A stretch of 64,000 nucleotides of DNA from Sorangium cellulosum So0157-2. Lineage in GTDB: Bacteria > Myxococcota_A > Polyangia > Polyangiales > Polyangiaceae. This document shows, piece after piece, positions 43,153 through 51,365 of the stretch. The translations under genes and the position numbers were made by a program. The notes below the pieces were generated by a model, which saw only the letters and a list, made by a program, of their open reading frames with translations, made no database searches and had not been told where the DNA came from. The DNA is taken from positions 11,050,001 through 11,114,000 of the forward strand of contig NC_021658.1 in assembly GCF_000418325.1 (NCBI RefSeq), given 5' to 3'. How positions within the stretch are numbered: the stretch's first letter is position 1; each line of letters begins with the position of its first letter.

Positions 43153-43746
43153 TCACTCGCACGGCTGGGGCGGCGGCATCGGCGGGATGATCTCGCCCTC
43201 CTCGCCCTCCTCGCCGTCCGGCGGCGGCGGCGGCATCGGCGGGATGATCTCGCCCTCCTCCTCGATAGGGGGATGCATCGGCGGGATGATCTCTCCCCCG
43301 TCGCCGCACGGCGGCGGCATCGGCGGCGGCATCGGCGGGATGATCTCGCCCTCCTCGCCGTCCGGCATCGGCGGCGGCATCGGCGGGATGATCTCTCCCT
43401 CGTCGCCGCACGGCGGAGGCATCGGCGGCGGCATCGGCGGGATGGCCTCGCCGTCCGGCGGCGGAGGCGGCATCGGTGGGATGATCTCGCCCTCGTCGTC
43501 CCGGGGAGGAGGCATCGGCGGGATCGCCGCCCCAGCGCCACACTCCTCCTCCGGCTGAGGCTCGATGGTGCCCTGCTCCTCCTGACTCCCCTCCTCCACG
43601 CCCGGCGCACCACAGGCGACCACGAAGACGGCCGCCGCCGCGGCGGCAGCGCGGGATACCCCACGAACCAGGGCCGCCGTCCGGGGCGGGGGCGTGGGCC
43701 GCGGCGTCAACAAGGATGCATCGTCCACAAGAAAGAACCGTGACAT
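43153..43746 (-). CDS. Pro-Met repeat lipoprotein
   Basis: A 197-residue protein. GGAGGTG lies five bases before ATG 43746. A hydrophobic stretch with lipobox AAAVFVVAC (about 36-50) is followed by an acidic part and eight copies of a motif of the type (G)EIIPPMPPP, some as AIPPMPPP or IIPPMHPP. Most are separated by short acidic linkers (DDEGE, PDGEEGE); three are followed by CGD or CE. The repeat tract would be an extended polyproline rod with exposed Met. It precedes the JmjC/cupin-8 oxygenase on the same strand. I do not recognise the family. The repeat number suggests expansion by slippage. Confidence 0.75.
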   Translation of the reverse strand: MSRFFLVDDASLLTPRPTPPPRTAALVRGVSRAAAAAAAVFVVACGAPGVEEGSQEEQGTIEPQPEEECGAGAAIPPMPPPRDDEGEIIPPMPPPPPDGEAIPPMPPPMPPPCGDEGEIIPPMPPPMPDGEEGEIIPPMPPPMPPPCGDGGEIIPPMHPPIEEEGEIIPPMPPPPPDGEEGEEGEIIPPMPPPQPCE

Positions 43747-43927
43747 GAACACCTCCACGCCTGCGTCGTGCACGGCATGTGCCATTCCGTACAGCGCCCG
43801 ATCTCCCTGGAGTTCGCGCTGTGGATGGCCCTGGCCCGGAGCCTCCGTCGCGCCTGGCCCAGAGTGGCTCAACGCCCCTGGCCCAGCGCTCCGCGGCGCG
43901 AGCCAGGCGCAGCGCGCGCGAGCGCGG

Positions 43928-45181
43928 TCAAGCTCGGCGCAGCGCGCGCGCGAGCGCGGCGTCGTCGACCTCCTCCTCGGCGGCGTGCTCCAGCGCCGCG
44001 CGGAGCGCGTCGTCGGCCGTGGCCTCGGCGGCGACGCGGATGCGGTCCCGCGCCTCGGGGTAGCCGGCGATGCGCAGGAGCAGGGCCGCGCCGAGCCGGC
44101 GATCCGGCGGAGAGTCGGCGTCGTCGAGGGTGTGGAGCACGTCCTCGGGGCTCAGCGCGGTGGCCCTGTAGTCGCCGGCGGAGACGAGCTTGCGGAGGTC
44201 GTCCAGCCACGCCGCGAGGTCGCGGCCGCGCCGCTCCAGCGCCTCCGCGCAGCGCGGCGCCGCGCTGCCGACCGCGGACGCGTGCGCCTCGCGGATGCGC
44301 TGCGCGAGCGCGTCGGTCAGGTCTTCCCCGGCCTCGAGCTCGACCGCGGGCTCGCCGCGCCGGCGCGAGAGCACCAGCCGATCGCCGCGCGCCTGAACGG
44401 CGGTGAGCTCGGTGTAGGGGAGCCAGACGCTCGAGAACGGCCGCTCGACGCGCACGCCGTCGCTGCCCACCACGACCTCGGTGCGGCGAGCGGCGCGGCG
44501 GAAGAGCCAGGCGGACCCCAGGCTGAGGGCCAGCCACGCCACGGCCAGCGCGGCGCTGCCGAAGATCGGCCTGGAGATCGCGCCGAGCGCGGCGCCCCAG
44601 AGCGCCATGAAGACCGGCAGGCCGACGCAGCCGGCGACGAGCTCGCGGTTGACGCCGCCCAGCGAGACCGCGACGCGCCGCTCCGCCGGGCCGATCCGGA
44701 GCGCCGCGAGCAGGCGCTCGCCGTCGCGCTCCCGCGCGACCTGCACCTCGAGCACCCGGCCGCCGCGCAGGTGGAGCTCGACCCGGACGCGCGGCTCGGT
44801 CAAGACCAGGCCCGACACGATCGTGGCGCGCGGGATCGAGCGCTCCGTCGCGCCGCGGGCGAGGCGCAGCCCGGCCGCCCCGGCGGACACGCGCACCGGG
44901 CGCCTCAGGCCGAAGGCGGTGGTGCTGAGCAAGGCGCTCACCAGGGCGAGGACGAAGGCGAGGAGCACGCCGACCAGGACCAGGGCCAGCGTGCCGAACG
45001 CGGCCCGCTTGAGGCTCCCGTCGTCCAGCACCTCGGCGAAGACGACGGCCATCGTGCTGCCGACGAAGGGCACCACGATCGGGAGCAGCGCGACGCCCCC
45101 GAGGACGCGGCCCACGGCCTCGTAACGCCACGCGACGCGCGGGCTCGTGAGCTCGAAGGGGGGCCGGGAGGCAGACGGCAT
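43928..45181 (-). CDS. Polytopic membrane protein, possible PH-like cytosolic domains
   Basis: A 417-residue protein with about four membrane segments: GVALLPIVVPFVGSTMAVVF and GTLALVLVGVLLAFVLALVS near the N-terminus, then GLPVFMALWGAALGAI and ALAVAWLALSLGSAWLF near residues 195-235. Between and after them are strand-rich segments (IVSGLVLTEPRVRVELHLRG; VRVERPFSSVWLPYTELTAV) reminiscent of bacterial PH-like domains. The last 120 residues are helical and charged. It precedes a divergent Cip1-like lipoprotein gene with 258 bases between. No family is recognised with confidence. Confidence 0.7.
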   Translation of the reverse strand: MPSASRPPFELTSPRVAWRYEAVGRVLGGVALLPIVVPFVGSTMAVVFAEVLDDGSLKRAAFGTLALVLVGVLLAFVLALVSALLSTTAFGLRRPVRVSAGAAGLRLARGATERSIPRATIVSGLVLTEPRVRVELHLRGGRVLEVQVARERDGERLLAALRIGPAERRVAVSLGGVNRELVAGCVGLPVFMALWGAALGAISRPIFGSAALAVAWLALSLGSAWLFRRAARRTEVVVGSDGVRVERPFSSVWLPYTELTAVQARGDRLVLSRRRGEPAVELEAGEDLTDALAQRIREAHASAVGSAAPRCAEALERRGRDLAAWLDDLRKLVSAGDYRATALSPEDVLHTLDDADSPPDRRLGAALLLRIAGYPEARDRIRVAAEATADDALRAALEHAAEEEVDDAALARALRRA

Positions 45182-45439
45182 GTCGCGACCGCCGGATCAG
45201 CTCGACCGGGGAGGATCGCCGCCGCGCGGCGGCCGCGAGATCGCGTGCGCCGGCCGGCCGAGCGCGGCGAAGACCGCTTGTGCGTGCGCGGGCGCGCGCA
45301 TCGCCGCCTCGCCTGCACGCCCGCAACCGCGCTGGCGCGGTCCACTCCTCCGGTTGTGCCTGACACGCGCGGCGTTCACTGGTAGAGTCGCAAGCATCGC
45401 TTGGGCCATTCTGCGCCCTTTGTTGAGGAGATCTCCAGT

Positions 45440-46387
45440 ATGTCCTTCTCGGCTCGTTCCTTTGCCTTCTTTGCTGCGCTTGCGCTTGCGTCCGCGGCGG
45501 CCGCGTGCGGCGGTACCTCGAGCTCCGGAAACGACGGTGGCGGCGGCGCCGGCGGCGCCGGCGGCGGCCCCGCTGGCCCGGGGAGCACCTCCTCCGGCGT
45601 CACCAGCGGCGGCGTCACCAGCAGCGGCGTCACCAGCAGCGGCGTCACCACCGGGAGCACCACCACCGGGAGCGTCACCAGCACCAGCGGCGCCACGACG
45701 GGGACCGGGGGCAGCGACGTCACGAGCAGCACGTCGACCGGCAGCACGGGTTCCGGTGGGTGCAGCATTTTCTGCTCCGATTTCGAGGGGGGCTCGCTGC
45801 CTTCCGAGCTCCAGTTCTTCCCCGAATACCAGCGCAGCAATATGGGCAACTACGTCAAGCTGGACAGCACGGGTCACAGCGGGACGGGCTCGGTGAAGGT
45901 GTCGGGCACGGACTTCAGCCAGATGCTCGGCGTCGCCGTCCCGAGCAAGTTCTGGGGCAGGGTCTACCTCAAGAGCGATACCGACATCCAGATGGGCCAC
46001 AACACCTATGTCGCGGCGGTGTCCGGCACCGGCGATCCCAACGACGGCGAGGCTATCCGCATCGGCGAGCACCAGTGCCAGCTCGAGCTGAACCGCAAGA
46101 GCGACGACGCCGAGAAGCTCTCGAACGGCGGGATGTACACGTGCTCCGGCGGCGTGAAGCTCGTCGCGAACACCTGGTACTGCCTCGAGTTCTATTACGA
46201 CGGCCCGGGCAGGGAGGTGCGCGTGTTCGTGGACGACAAAGAGGTGGACGCGATGCACGTCACGGACTGGGGTCCGTACGACTACAAGCTCTTCAAGTTC
46301 GGGTTCGAGAAGTACCACGGCAACGCCAAGACGATGTGGTACGACGATCTCGCGCTCGGGGCGGAGCGCGCCGGCTGCGGCACGTGA
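45440..46387 (+). CDS. Lipoprotein resembling Cip1-type carbohydrate-active proteins
   Basis: A 315-residue lipoprotein. Its signal peptide ends in ASAAAAC. A Gly/Ser/Thr linker with SGVTS repeats (about 25-105) leads to a beta-rich domain beginning CSIFCSDFEGGSLPSELQFF. GRVYLKSDTDIQMGHNTYVA, then HQCQLELNRKSDD, and GGVKLVANTWYCLEFYYDGP follow. The jelly-roll pattern and segment order resemble Cip1, a cellulose-induced lyase-like protein of Trichoderma, and its bacterial relatives. GAGGAG lies before ATG 45440. Extracellular polysaccharide binding or cleavage is plausible; the catalytic residues cannot be confirmed. Confidence 0.7.
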   Translation: MSFSARSFAFFAALALASAAAACGGTSSSGNDGGGGAGGAGGGPAGPGSTSSGVTSGGVTSSGVTSSGVTTGSTTTGSVTSTSGATTGTGGSDVTSSTSTGSTGSGGCSIFCSDFEGGSLPSELQFFPEYQRSNMGNYVKLDSTGHSGTGSVKVSGTDFSQMLGVAVPSKFWGRVYLKSDTDIQMGHNTYVAAVSGTGDPNDGEAIRIGEHQCQLELNRKSDDAEKLSNGGMYTCSGGVKLVANTWYCLEFYYDGPGREVRVFVDDKEVDAMHVTDWGPYDYKLFKFGFEKYHGNAKTMWYDDLALGAERAGCGT

Positions 46388-46448
46388 TGAGGTAGCGCCG
46401 CGCGGATGACGCTGCGCGGGGTGGCGCTCGTCTCGCTCACGGACGACA

Positions 46449-46481
46449 AGATCGACAATGGTAGGTCACCGCTGTCGATCT
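46449..46481. promoter_or_regulatory. Perfect 9-bp inverted repeat after the Cip1-like gene
   Basis: AGATCGACA (46449-46457) and TGTCGATCT (46473-46481) pair perfectly around 15 bases. It lies 60 bases after the Cip1-like stop and before the TVP38-type gene. It could be a terminator or operator. An ATG in the loop (46458) is in frame with the next gene but lacks a ribosome-binding site. Confidence 0.5.
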
Positions 46482-46488
46482 CCAGAAT

Positions 46489-46514
46489 TTGACAAAATCG
46501 ACCCTTGGTGTCAA
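46489..46514 (+). promoter_or_regulatory. TTGACA-N14-TGTCAA palindrome
   Basis: TTGACA (46489) and TGTCAA (46509-46514) flank 14 bases, nine bases before the preferred GTG of the TVP38-type gene. The same arms and the same N14 spacing occur before the TetR gene (62541-62566), and an N8 version precedes the ArsR gene. It may be an operator for a shared or local regulator. Confidence 0.45.
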
Positions 46515-46523
46515 CTCTGTCGA

Positions 46524-47294
46524 GTGCGGCAGTCCCATTCACCGGCCGATCGCGCTCCCGAGCCAGGCGGCGCCCGCGCCGCGGGCCTGGCCTCGACCTC
46601 GCCGGCCCCGCCCGACGTCGCCGCCGCCCGCTCCCTTCGCGGAGTGAGGCTCGGCGCCGTGGCGGCGGTGGCCGCTCTCCTCGTCGTCGCGCAGCGCGCG
46701 GGCGTGTTCGAGACCTTCGGCGAGCCCGCGCGGATCAAGCAGGCGCTCGTGGAGCTCGGGCCGTGGGGGTACGTCGCGTTCGTGGCGGCGTACGCCGCGC
46801 TGCAGCCGTTCGGCGTGCCGGGTACGGTGTTCATCGTGGCGGCGCCGCTCATCTGGCCGTGGCCGACGGCGTTCGCGCTCTCCATGGCAGGGACCATGGC
46901 GGCGAGCGTCGTTGGCTTCTCGTTCGCGCGCTTCGTCGCGCGCGACTGGGTGGCGCGGCGGGTGCCGGCGCGCTTCCGCGCCTACGACGAGGCGCTGGAG
47001 AAGCGGGCCTGGCTCACGGTGTTCGTGCTCCGCCTCGTCTTCTGGATGCCGCCCATGCTCCACGTGTTCTTCGGCGTCTCCAGGGTGCCGTTCTGGACCC
47101 ATTTCTGGGGCTCGCTGGCCGGGTACGTCCTGCCCCTCCTGGCGACCGCCTATTTCGGTCCGACGGTCTTCGACTTCCTGCGCGGCGCGCCCCCCGCGGT
47201 GTGGGTCGGCATGGGCGCGATGACGGTCGCCATCGCGCTCGTCGCCTACTGGGCGCAGCGTTCGAAGCGGGGAGCGGGGCGGAGCGCGCTATAA
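46524..47294 (+). CDS. TVP38/TMEM64 (SNARE-associated/VTT) family membrane protein
   Basis: A predicted protein of 256 residues from GTG 46524 (278 from ATG 46458). After a Pro/Ala-rich cytoplasmic tail come five or six membrane segments. The VTT/DedA-like core is near residues 85-160: PFGVPGTVFIVAAPLIWPWP, then ALSMAGTMAASVVGFSFARF and VARDWVARRVPARFRAYDEA. DedA/TVP38 proteins support lipid scrambling or undecaprenyl-phosphate flipping. I place the start at 46524 because inverted repeats occupy the upstream codons; this is uncertain, as neither start has a clear ribosome-binding site. It ends before a LacI-fold/STAS gene. Confidence 0.75.
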   Translation: MRQSHSPADRAPEPGGARAAGLASTSPAPPDVAAARSLRGVRLGAVAAVAALLVVAQRAGVFETFGEPARIKQALVELGPWGYVAFVAAYAALQPFGVPGTVFIVAAPLIWPWPTAFALSMAGTMAASVVGFSFARFVARDWVARRVPARFRAYDEALEKRAWLTVFVLRLVFWMPPMLHVFFGVSRVPFWTHFWGSLAGYVLPLLATAYFGPTVFDFLRGAPPAVWVGMGAMTVAIALVAYWAQRSKRGAGRSAL

Positions 47295-47525
47295 GCCAGA
47301 GATCGACCAGCCCCACACGCGCATAGCTCGTTTCGAGGCCGTCGATCGAACCGATGCGCTATCGAAATGGCGGCGCTCTTCTCCTGCTGCTCGGTCGCTT
47401 GACGGCCCCGAGGGCCGCACGCGCGGAGCTCTCGTCGTCGATGCGTAGCAGAAGCCCCCGTCCAGATCATGGTATGGATGCACGAGGCAGCGCAGCCGTG
47501 GGGCGGTGAGCAGGGAGAGCGGGCG

Positions 47526-49820
47526 ATGGTTCAAGCTAGCCGGAGCAGTGACGTCGAGTCGCCGGAGCCGCCGGGCAGCCGACCTGGCGGCTCGGACCAG
47601 GGAGACGGCGCGGCCGGACGACAGGCCACGGGAGAAGAGGCCGGCCGCTCGACGCGCGATGCGGGCCGCCCCGCAGCGCCACCCCTCCGCGGAGCGGGTG
47701 TCCATGGAACGCGCCGTGCGTACACCATCGGCGTTATCACCCCCTATCTCGACGGCTCGTTCTGGAACCCGGTCCTCATGGGCATCCACGAGGCAGCGCA
47801 GCAGCGCGGTTGTCGGACGCTGGTGTTGCGCGGCACGCCCGCCGCGCTCCAGGCCCCCTCGCTCGCCAGAGCGCAGGTGGATGGGTGGATCGTCGTGATC
47901 GGGGTGAGCGGCATCGAGCAGCTCGCCGCCGAGCGGGTCCCGCTCGTCGTCGTCGGCACCCATGTCCACCAGGGCAACTGCCCGTCCGTGATCCCGGACA
48001 ACCGCAGCGGGATCCGGAGCGCGGTGCGCCATCTGATCGAGCACGGGCACCGGCGCATCGCGTTCGTTGGCTGCTTCCACGAATCCGATGTGGTCGTTCG
48101 CTTCGAAGGCTACAGAGAGACGCTCGCGGAGGCGGGGATACCGTTCGATCCCGAGCTGGTCATCCGGAGCGACGACAACTGGTATACCGGCGGCGAGAAC
48201 GCCGCTCCGCAGCTCCTCGCCAAGCGGCATGCGTGCACGGCGGCGGTCTTCGGGACGGACAAGAACGCGCTCGGGATGATGCCTTTGTTGAAGGCGGCGG
48301 GCGTCCGTATCCCGGAGGACATGGCGATCGTCGGCTTCGACGACGTGCCGGACGCGCAAGCGACGGACCCGCCGCTGACCACCGTGCGCCAGCGGTTCGA
48401 GATGATGGGGAGCGCCGCGTGCAATCTGGTCGTGTCGATGCTCTCCGGCCAGACCGCCCCGCCCGATGTCGTGCTCACGCCGACCACCTTGATCCAGCGG
48501 CTCTCGTGCGGATGCGACGTGATCCAGAGCCTCCTCGACGAGGGCGCGTCGTCCGCGGAGGACGAGGGCGGCGACCTGGACCGGCGGATGGTCGAGCTGC
48601 TCCTCGCGCCCCAGCGCCTCGCGCCCGAGACGTCGCCCGCCGCGGTGTGGCCCGGGGTCGCCCTGGTGCTCGCGGGGTACGCCGCGGCGATCGAGGGCAC
48701 CTCGCCCCCGCCGACGAAGGAGCTGGAGCGCGCTTACCAGCAGGCCATCGGCATCGCGCCCGATATCGGCACCTTGATGGCGATCGTCCGCCTGCTCCGC
48801 CGGTCCTACGAGCGGCGCCGCGAGCGGCTGGGCGGAGACGCGGCGTCCGCGCAGCGGGTCGCGGCGTTCCTCGACAGCGCGCATCTCTCGATCGCTCGGG
48901 CTCGGCTCACGGTCGAGACGGACGCCGTGGCGCAGCTCGGGATGCTCGTGAGGTCCAATTACGAGGTGGGCCTGTCGCTGCTCAGCGGCTCGCAGCAGGA
49001 CTCCCTCTCGCTCTCCTGGCTCGCGAAGACGACCGCGCTCTGGGGCTGCCTCGCGCTCCGCGAGGACGCGACGACGCTGGTCATCGCCGGCGCCTACAGC
49101 CGCGATGGCGGCGCGACGCCCCCGATCGGCGACCGCTGTCGTCTGGAGGCGTTTCCGCCTGCGGATCTGCTGCCGCCCGCGGTCGCGAGCGGTGAGCTCA
49201 TGATGCTCCTCCTGCCGATCCGCACCGCCCGGCGCGACTGGGGGATCCTGGCGCTCATGGGGCCGACCCTCCGCGAGCTGACCGGCGACGAGGGCACGGT
49301 CGGGATCTGGGCGTCGCTGCTCGCCGCGGCCCTCGAGCGCAACGAGCTCGTCCAGTCGCTCTCGGCGAAGAACGAGGAGCTGCAGGCCGCCTACGCGACC
49401 GAGCGCACGCTCTCGGACGCGGTCCGCGAGCTCGGCTGCCCGCTGATCCCGCTCCTGCCCGGCGTGCTGCTCGTGCCGCTGGTCGGCGCGATCGACCGGG
49501 ACCGCGCCCTCCAGGTGCTCACGGCCGTGACCGAGGGCGTGGGCCGGCATGAGGCGCGCTTCGTGCTGCTCGACATCACCGGCGTGCCGGCCGTGGACGC
49601 GCAGGTCGCCCACGCGCTGGGCCAGACCAGCCGCGCGGTCGCCCTGCTCGGCGCGCGCGTCATCCTGGTCGGCATGCGCCCCGAGATCGCCAGGAGCCTC
49701 GTGGACGTGGAGCTCGGCGATCTATCGACGTACTCGTCCTTGGCGGGCGTCCTGCACGAGCTGACGACAGGCGGCCTCCGCCCGGCCCGCGCGCGGCGCG
49801 GCGCGGCGCGGCGCGCCTGA
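47526..49820 (+). CDS. LacI-fold sensor fused to STAS domain (no HTH)
   Basis: A 764-residue protein. After a Ser/Gly/Arg-rich tail, about residues 65-345 form a type-1 periplasmic-binding (LacI/GalR-like) fold: YTIGVITPYLDGSFWNPVLM, then HLIEHGHRRIAFVGC and DMAIVGFDDVPDAQATDPPL. No helix-turn-helix precedes it and no signal peptide is seen. Residues 345-500 are helical, then a GAF-like part (500-625) and a coiled coil (630-655) lead to a STAS domain (655-750) with LLVPLVGAIDRDRALQVLTA and LLDITGVPAV. It resembles an RsbR-like stressosome subunit with a sugar-type sensor. ATG 47526 has AGGGAGAG upstream; ATG 47469 is an alternative. Confidence 0.85.
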   Translation: MVQASRSSDVESPEPPGSRPGGSDQGDGAAGRQATGEEAGRSTRDAGRPAAPPLRGAGVHGTRRAYTIGVITPYLDGSFWNPVLMGIHEAAQQRGCRTLVLRGTPAALQAPSLARAQVDGWIVVIGVSGIEQLAAERVPLVVVGTHVHQGNCPSVIPDNRSGIRSAVRHLIEHGHRRIAFVGCFHESDVVVRFEGYRETLAEAGIPFDPELVIRSDDNWYTGGENAAPQLLAKRHACTAAVFGTDKNALGMMPLLKAAGVRIPEDMAIVGFDDVPDAQATDPPLTTVRQRFEMMGSAACNLVVSMLSGQTAPPDVVLTPTTLIQRLSCGCDVIQSLLDEGASSAEDEGGDLDRRMVELLLAPQRLAPETSPAAVWPGVALVLAGYAAAIEGTSPPPTKELERAYQQAIGIAPDIGTLMAIVRLLRRSYERRRERLGGDAASAQRVAAFLDSAHLSIARARLTVETDAVAQLGMLVRSNYEVGLSLLSGSQQDSLSLSWLAKTTALWGCLALREDATTLVIAGAYSRDGGATPPIGDRCRLEAFPPADLLPPAVASGELMMLLLPIRTARRDWGILALMGPTLRELTGDEGTVGIWASLLAAALERNELVQSLSAKNEELQAAYATERTLSDAVRELGCPLIPLLPGVLLVPLVGAIDRDRALQVLTAVTEGVGRHEARFVLLDITGVPAVDAQVAHALGQTSRAVALLGARVILVGMRPEIARSLVDVELGDLSTYSSLAGVLHELTTGGLRPARARRGAARRA

Positions 49821-49853
49821 TCGCCGGGCCAGGCGCGGCGAGGGGCCCCGGGA

Positions 49854-49952
49854 TCAGGCGATGATCTCGCGGAGGAGCTCCACGTCGTAGGACTCCCGCG
49901 CCCGGCGGTGCTTTCGCTGCTCGCTGAACACGAAGTTGCCGATGTCACCCAT
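49854..49952 (-). pseudogene. Short leftward coding remnant
   Basis: ATG 49952 opens 32 codons (MGDIGNFVFSEQRKHRRARE, then SYDVELLREIIA) with plausible amino-acid order and a stop at 49854. There is no ribosome-binding site. An in-frame TAG lies just upstream, beyond which LGYL also reads sensibly. I infer the C-terminal scrap of a lost gene rather than a functional peptide; the alternative, a small real gene, cannot be excluded. Confidence 0.35.
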
Positions 49953-50054
49953 GCGCTTGCGCTACAGGTAACCGAGCCCACCAGCGATCCCGTCTCAAGG
50001 GCGCGGGGTGAGGTTCCCGTGTGCAGAGAATCTTCTTTTGGGGAGGTGCAGCGC

Positions 50055-51230
50055 ATGAACCAGCAAGCTCGATACGCATTCTCCGCATGGCTCGCGGCAG
50101 CCTCGGTGGGCCTGGCGGGGGCGGCCCATGCAGCCGTGACGGTCTCGGGGGATGTGATGCCTGCCGCTCCGAGCGACCCCTGGGACCTCGGGCAGAATGC
50201 GCTCGTGATCGGCGGCGCGAGCACCACCGCGGCGCCGACCTCGGGCGAGGTGATCGTCAGCCGGCGCGGACGTTGATCAGCGCCGGCGCCGCCGTGGCGG
50301 CGGGCGCCGGCTCGGGGGGAACGGTCCAGGTCGTCGGATACGGATCGCGATGGATCAACAACGGGCAACTCGCGCTCTCGCGCCGCACCGAGTCGCGCGG
50401 ATCGCTCCTCGTGCAGCGAGGGGCGCAGGTGACCACCTACGATTTCACGGTCGGCGGGGGCGGCTACCTGGCCGAAGGGTACGTGCTCGTCGAGGGATAC
50501 GACGCCTCCCTGAGGTGCACGAGCGCGAACATCGGTCACGCGGAGGGGATCAGCCGCGTCGAGATCAAGCAGGGAGGGAGCTTCTTCTCGAACAACGCCT
50601 ACATCGCGACGTGCCCGGTCTGCGAGGGCCAGGTGACCGTCACCGGCTCCGCGACGAGGTGGGTCAACACCGGGGTGTTCAACCTGGGCGCGAACGGCCA
50701 CGGGATGCTGCTCGTCGAGCAGGGAGCCCAGGTCTTCACCACGGGCGCGCGGATCGAGACCTACGCCTCCTCGGCGCTCTACGCGTCGAGCTCGGCGATC
50801 GTGAGGGGCTGGGGCGCCACCTGGACCAACGAGGGGCTCCCGCCTGAGCACCGGCAGCTTCGTGGGCGATCTCGTCAACGCGCAGGCCGGCGAGCTCTCC
50901 GTGGGAGAGGCGTACCCCTCGACGGGCGTGGCCGGCGATTGCCGCCAGGGCCCGAGCGCCGCGCTGCGCATCGCCGTCGCGGGCCCGGGCGCCGCGCCGC
51001 TCCTGGAGGTGGACGGGGACGTGAGCCTCGGCGGTGTCCTGGAGGTGGTCCCGGCCGACGACGCCGCGTCGTTCCAGGCCGGCGACACGATCGCCCTGCT
51101 CGGCTGGAGCGGCGAGCTCACTGGCACCTTCGCGGAGGTGAGCATCGCCCTGCCGCTCGCGCCCGGGCTCGCGTGGGACACCTCCGCGCTGTACACGACC
51201 GGGGAGATCACCGCCGTGGCCGCGCCCTGA
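50055..51230 (+). pseudogene. T5SS/PEP-CTERM-type repeat protein with two frame breaks
   Basis: GGGAGGTG precedes ATG 50055. A signal peptide (WLAAASVGLAGAAHA) leads into a beta-helix with T5SS/PEP-CTERM-associated repeats: VVGYGSRWINNGQLALSRRT, then VTGSATRWVNTGVFNLGANG and GMLLVEQGAQVFTTGARIET. The first frame stops at 50276; repeat sequence resumes in another frame near 50270 and again changes frame near 50835, ending at 51230 (LEVDGDVSLGGVLEVVPADD, an ordinary C-terminal segment). The two shifts nearly cancel. Intact, it would be about 390 residues, secreted. Either a pseudogene or two assembly errors in G/C runs. Confidence 0.7.
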
Positions 51231-51365
51231 GCCGGCGGCGCAGCCCGCGCCTGTCCATCGACGACAGCGGCCCAAGCCGGGCGCAATCGCGCGCAGCGCC
51301 GCTCCGCGCGCGAGCCCCCGCCCCGCCGTCCCCGTTCAGGCCCTCACCGGGAGAGCCCGCGCCCC

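Noticed and set aside
42934..43558. Rightward Gly/Ser/Ile-rich frame opposite the Pro-Met repeat
   Set aside because: Mirror of the repeat in the lipoprotein gene; the leftward frame has the signal peptide and ribosome-binding site.
43153..43560. Possible CRISPR-like array in the repeated DNA around 43.2-43.5 kb
   Set aside because: Repeat units vary in length and keep one reading frame (IIPPMPPP), with no unique spacers; it is protein repeat.
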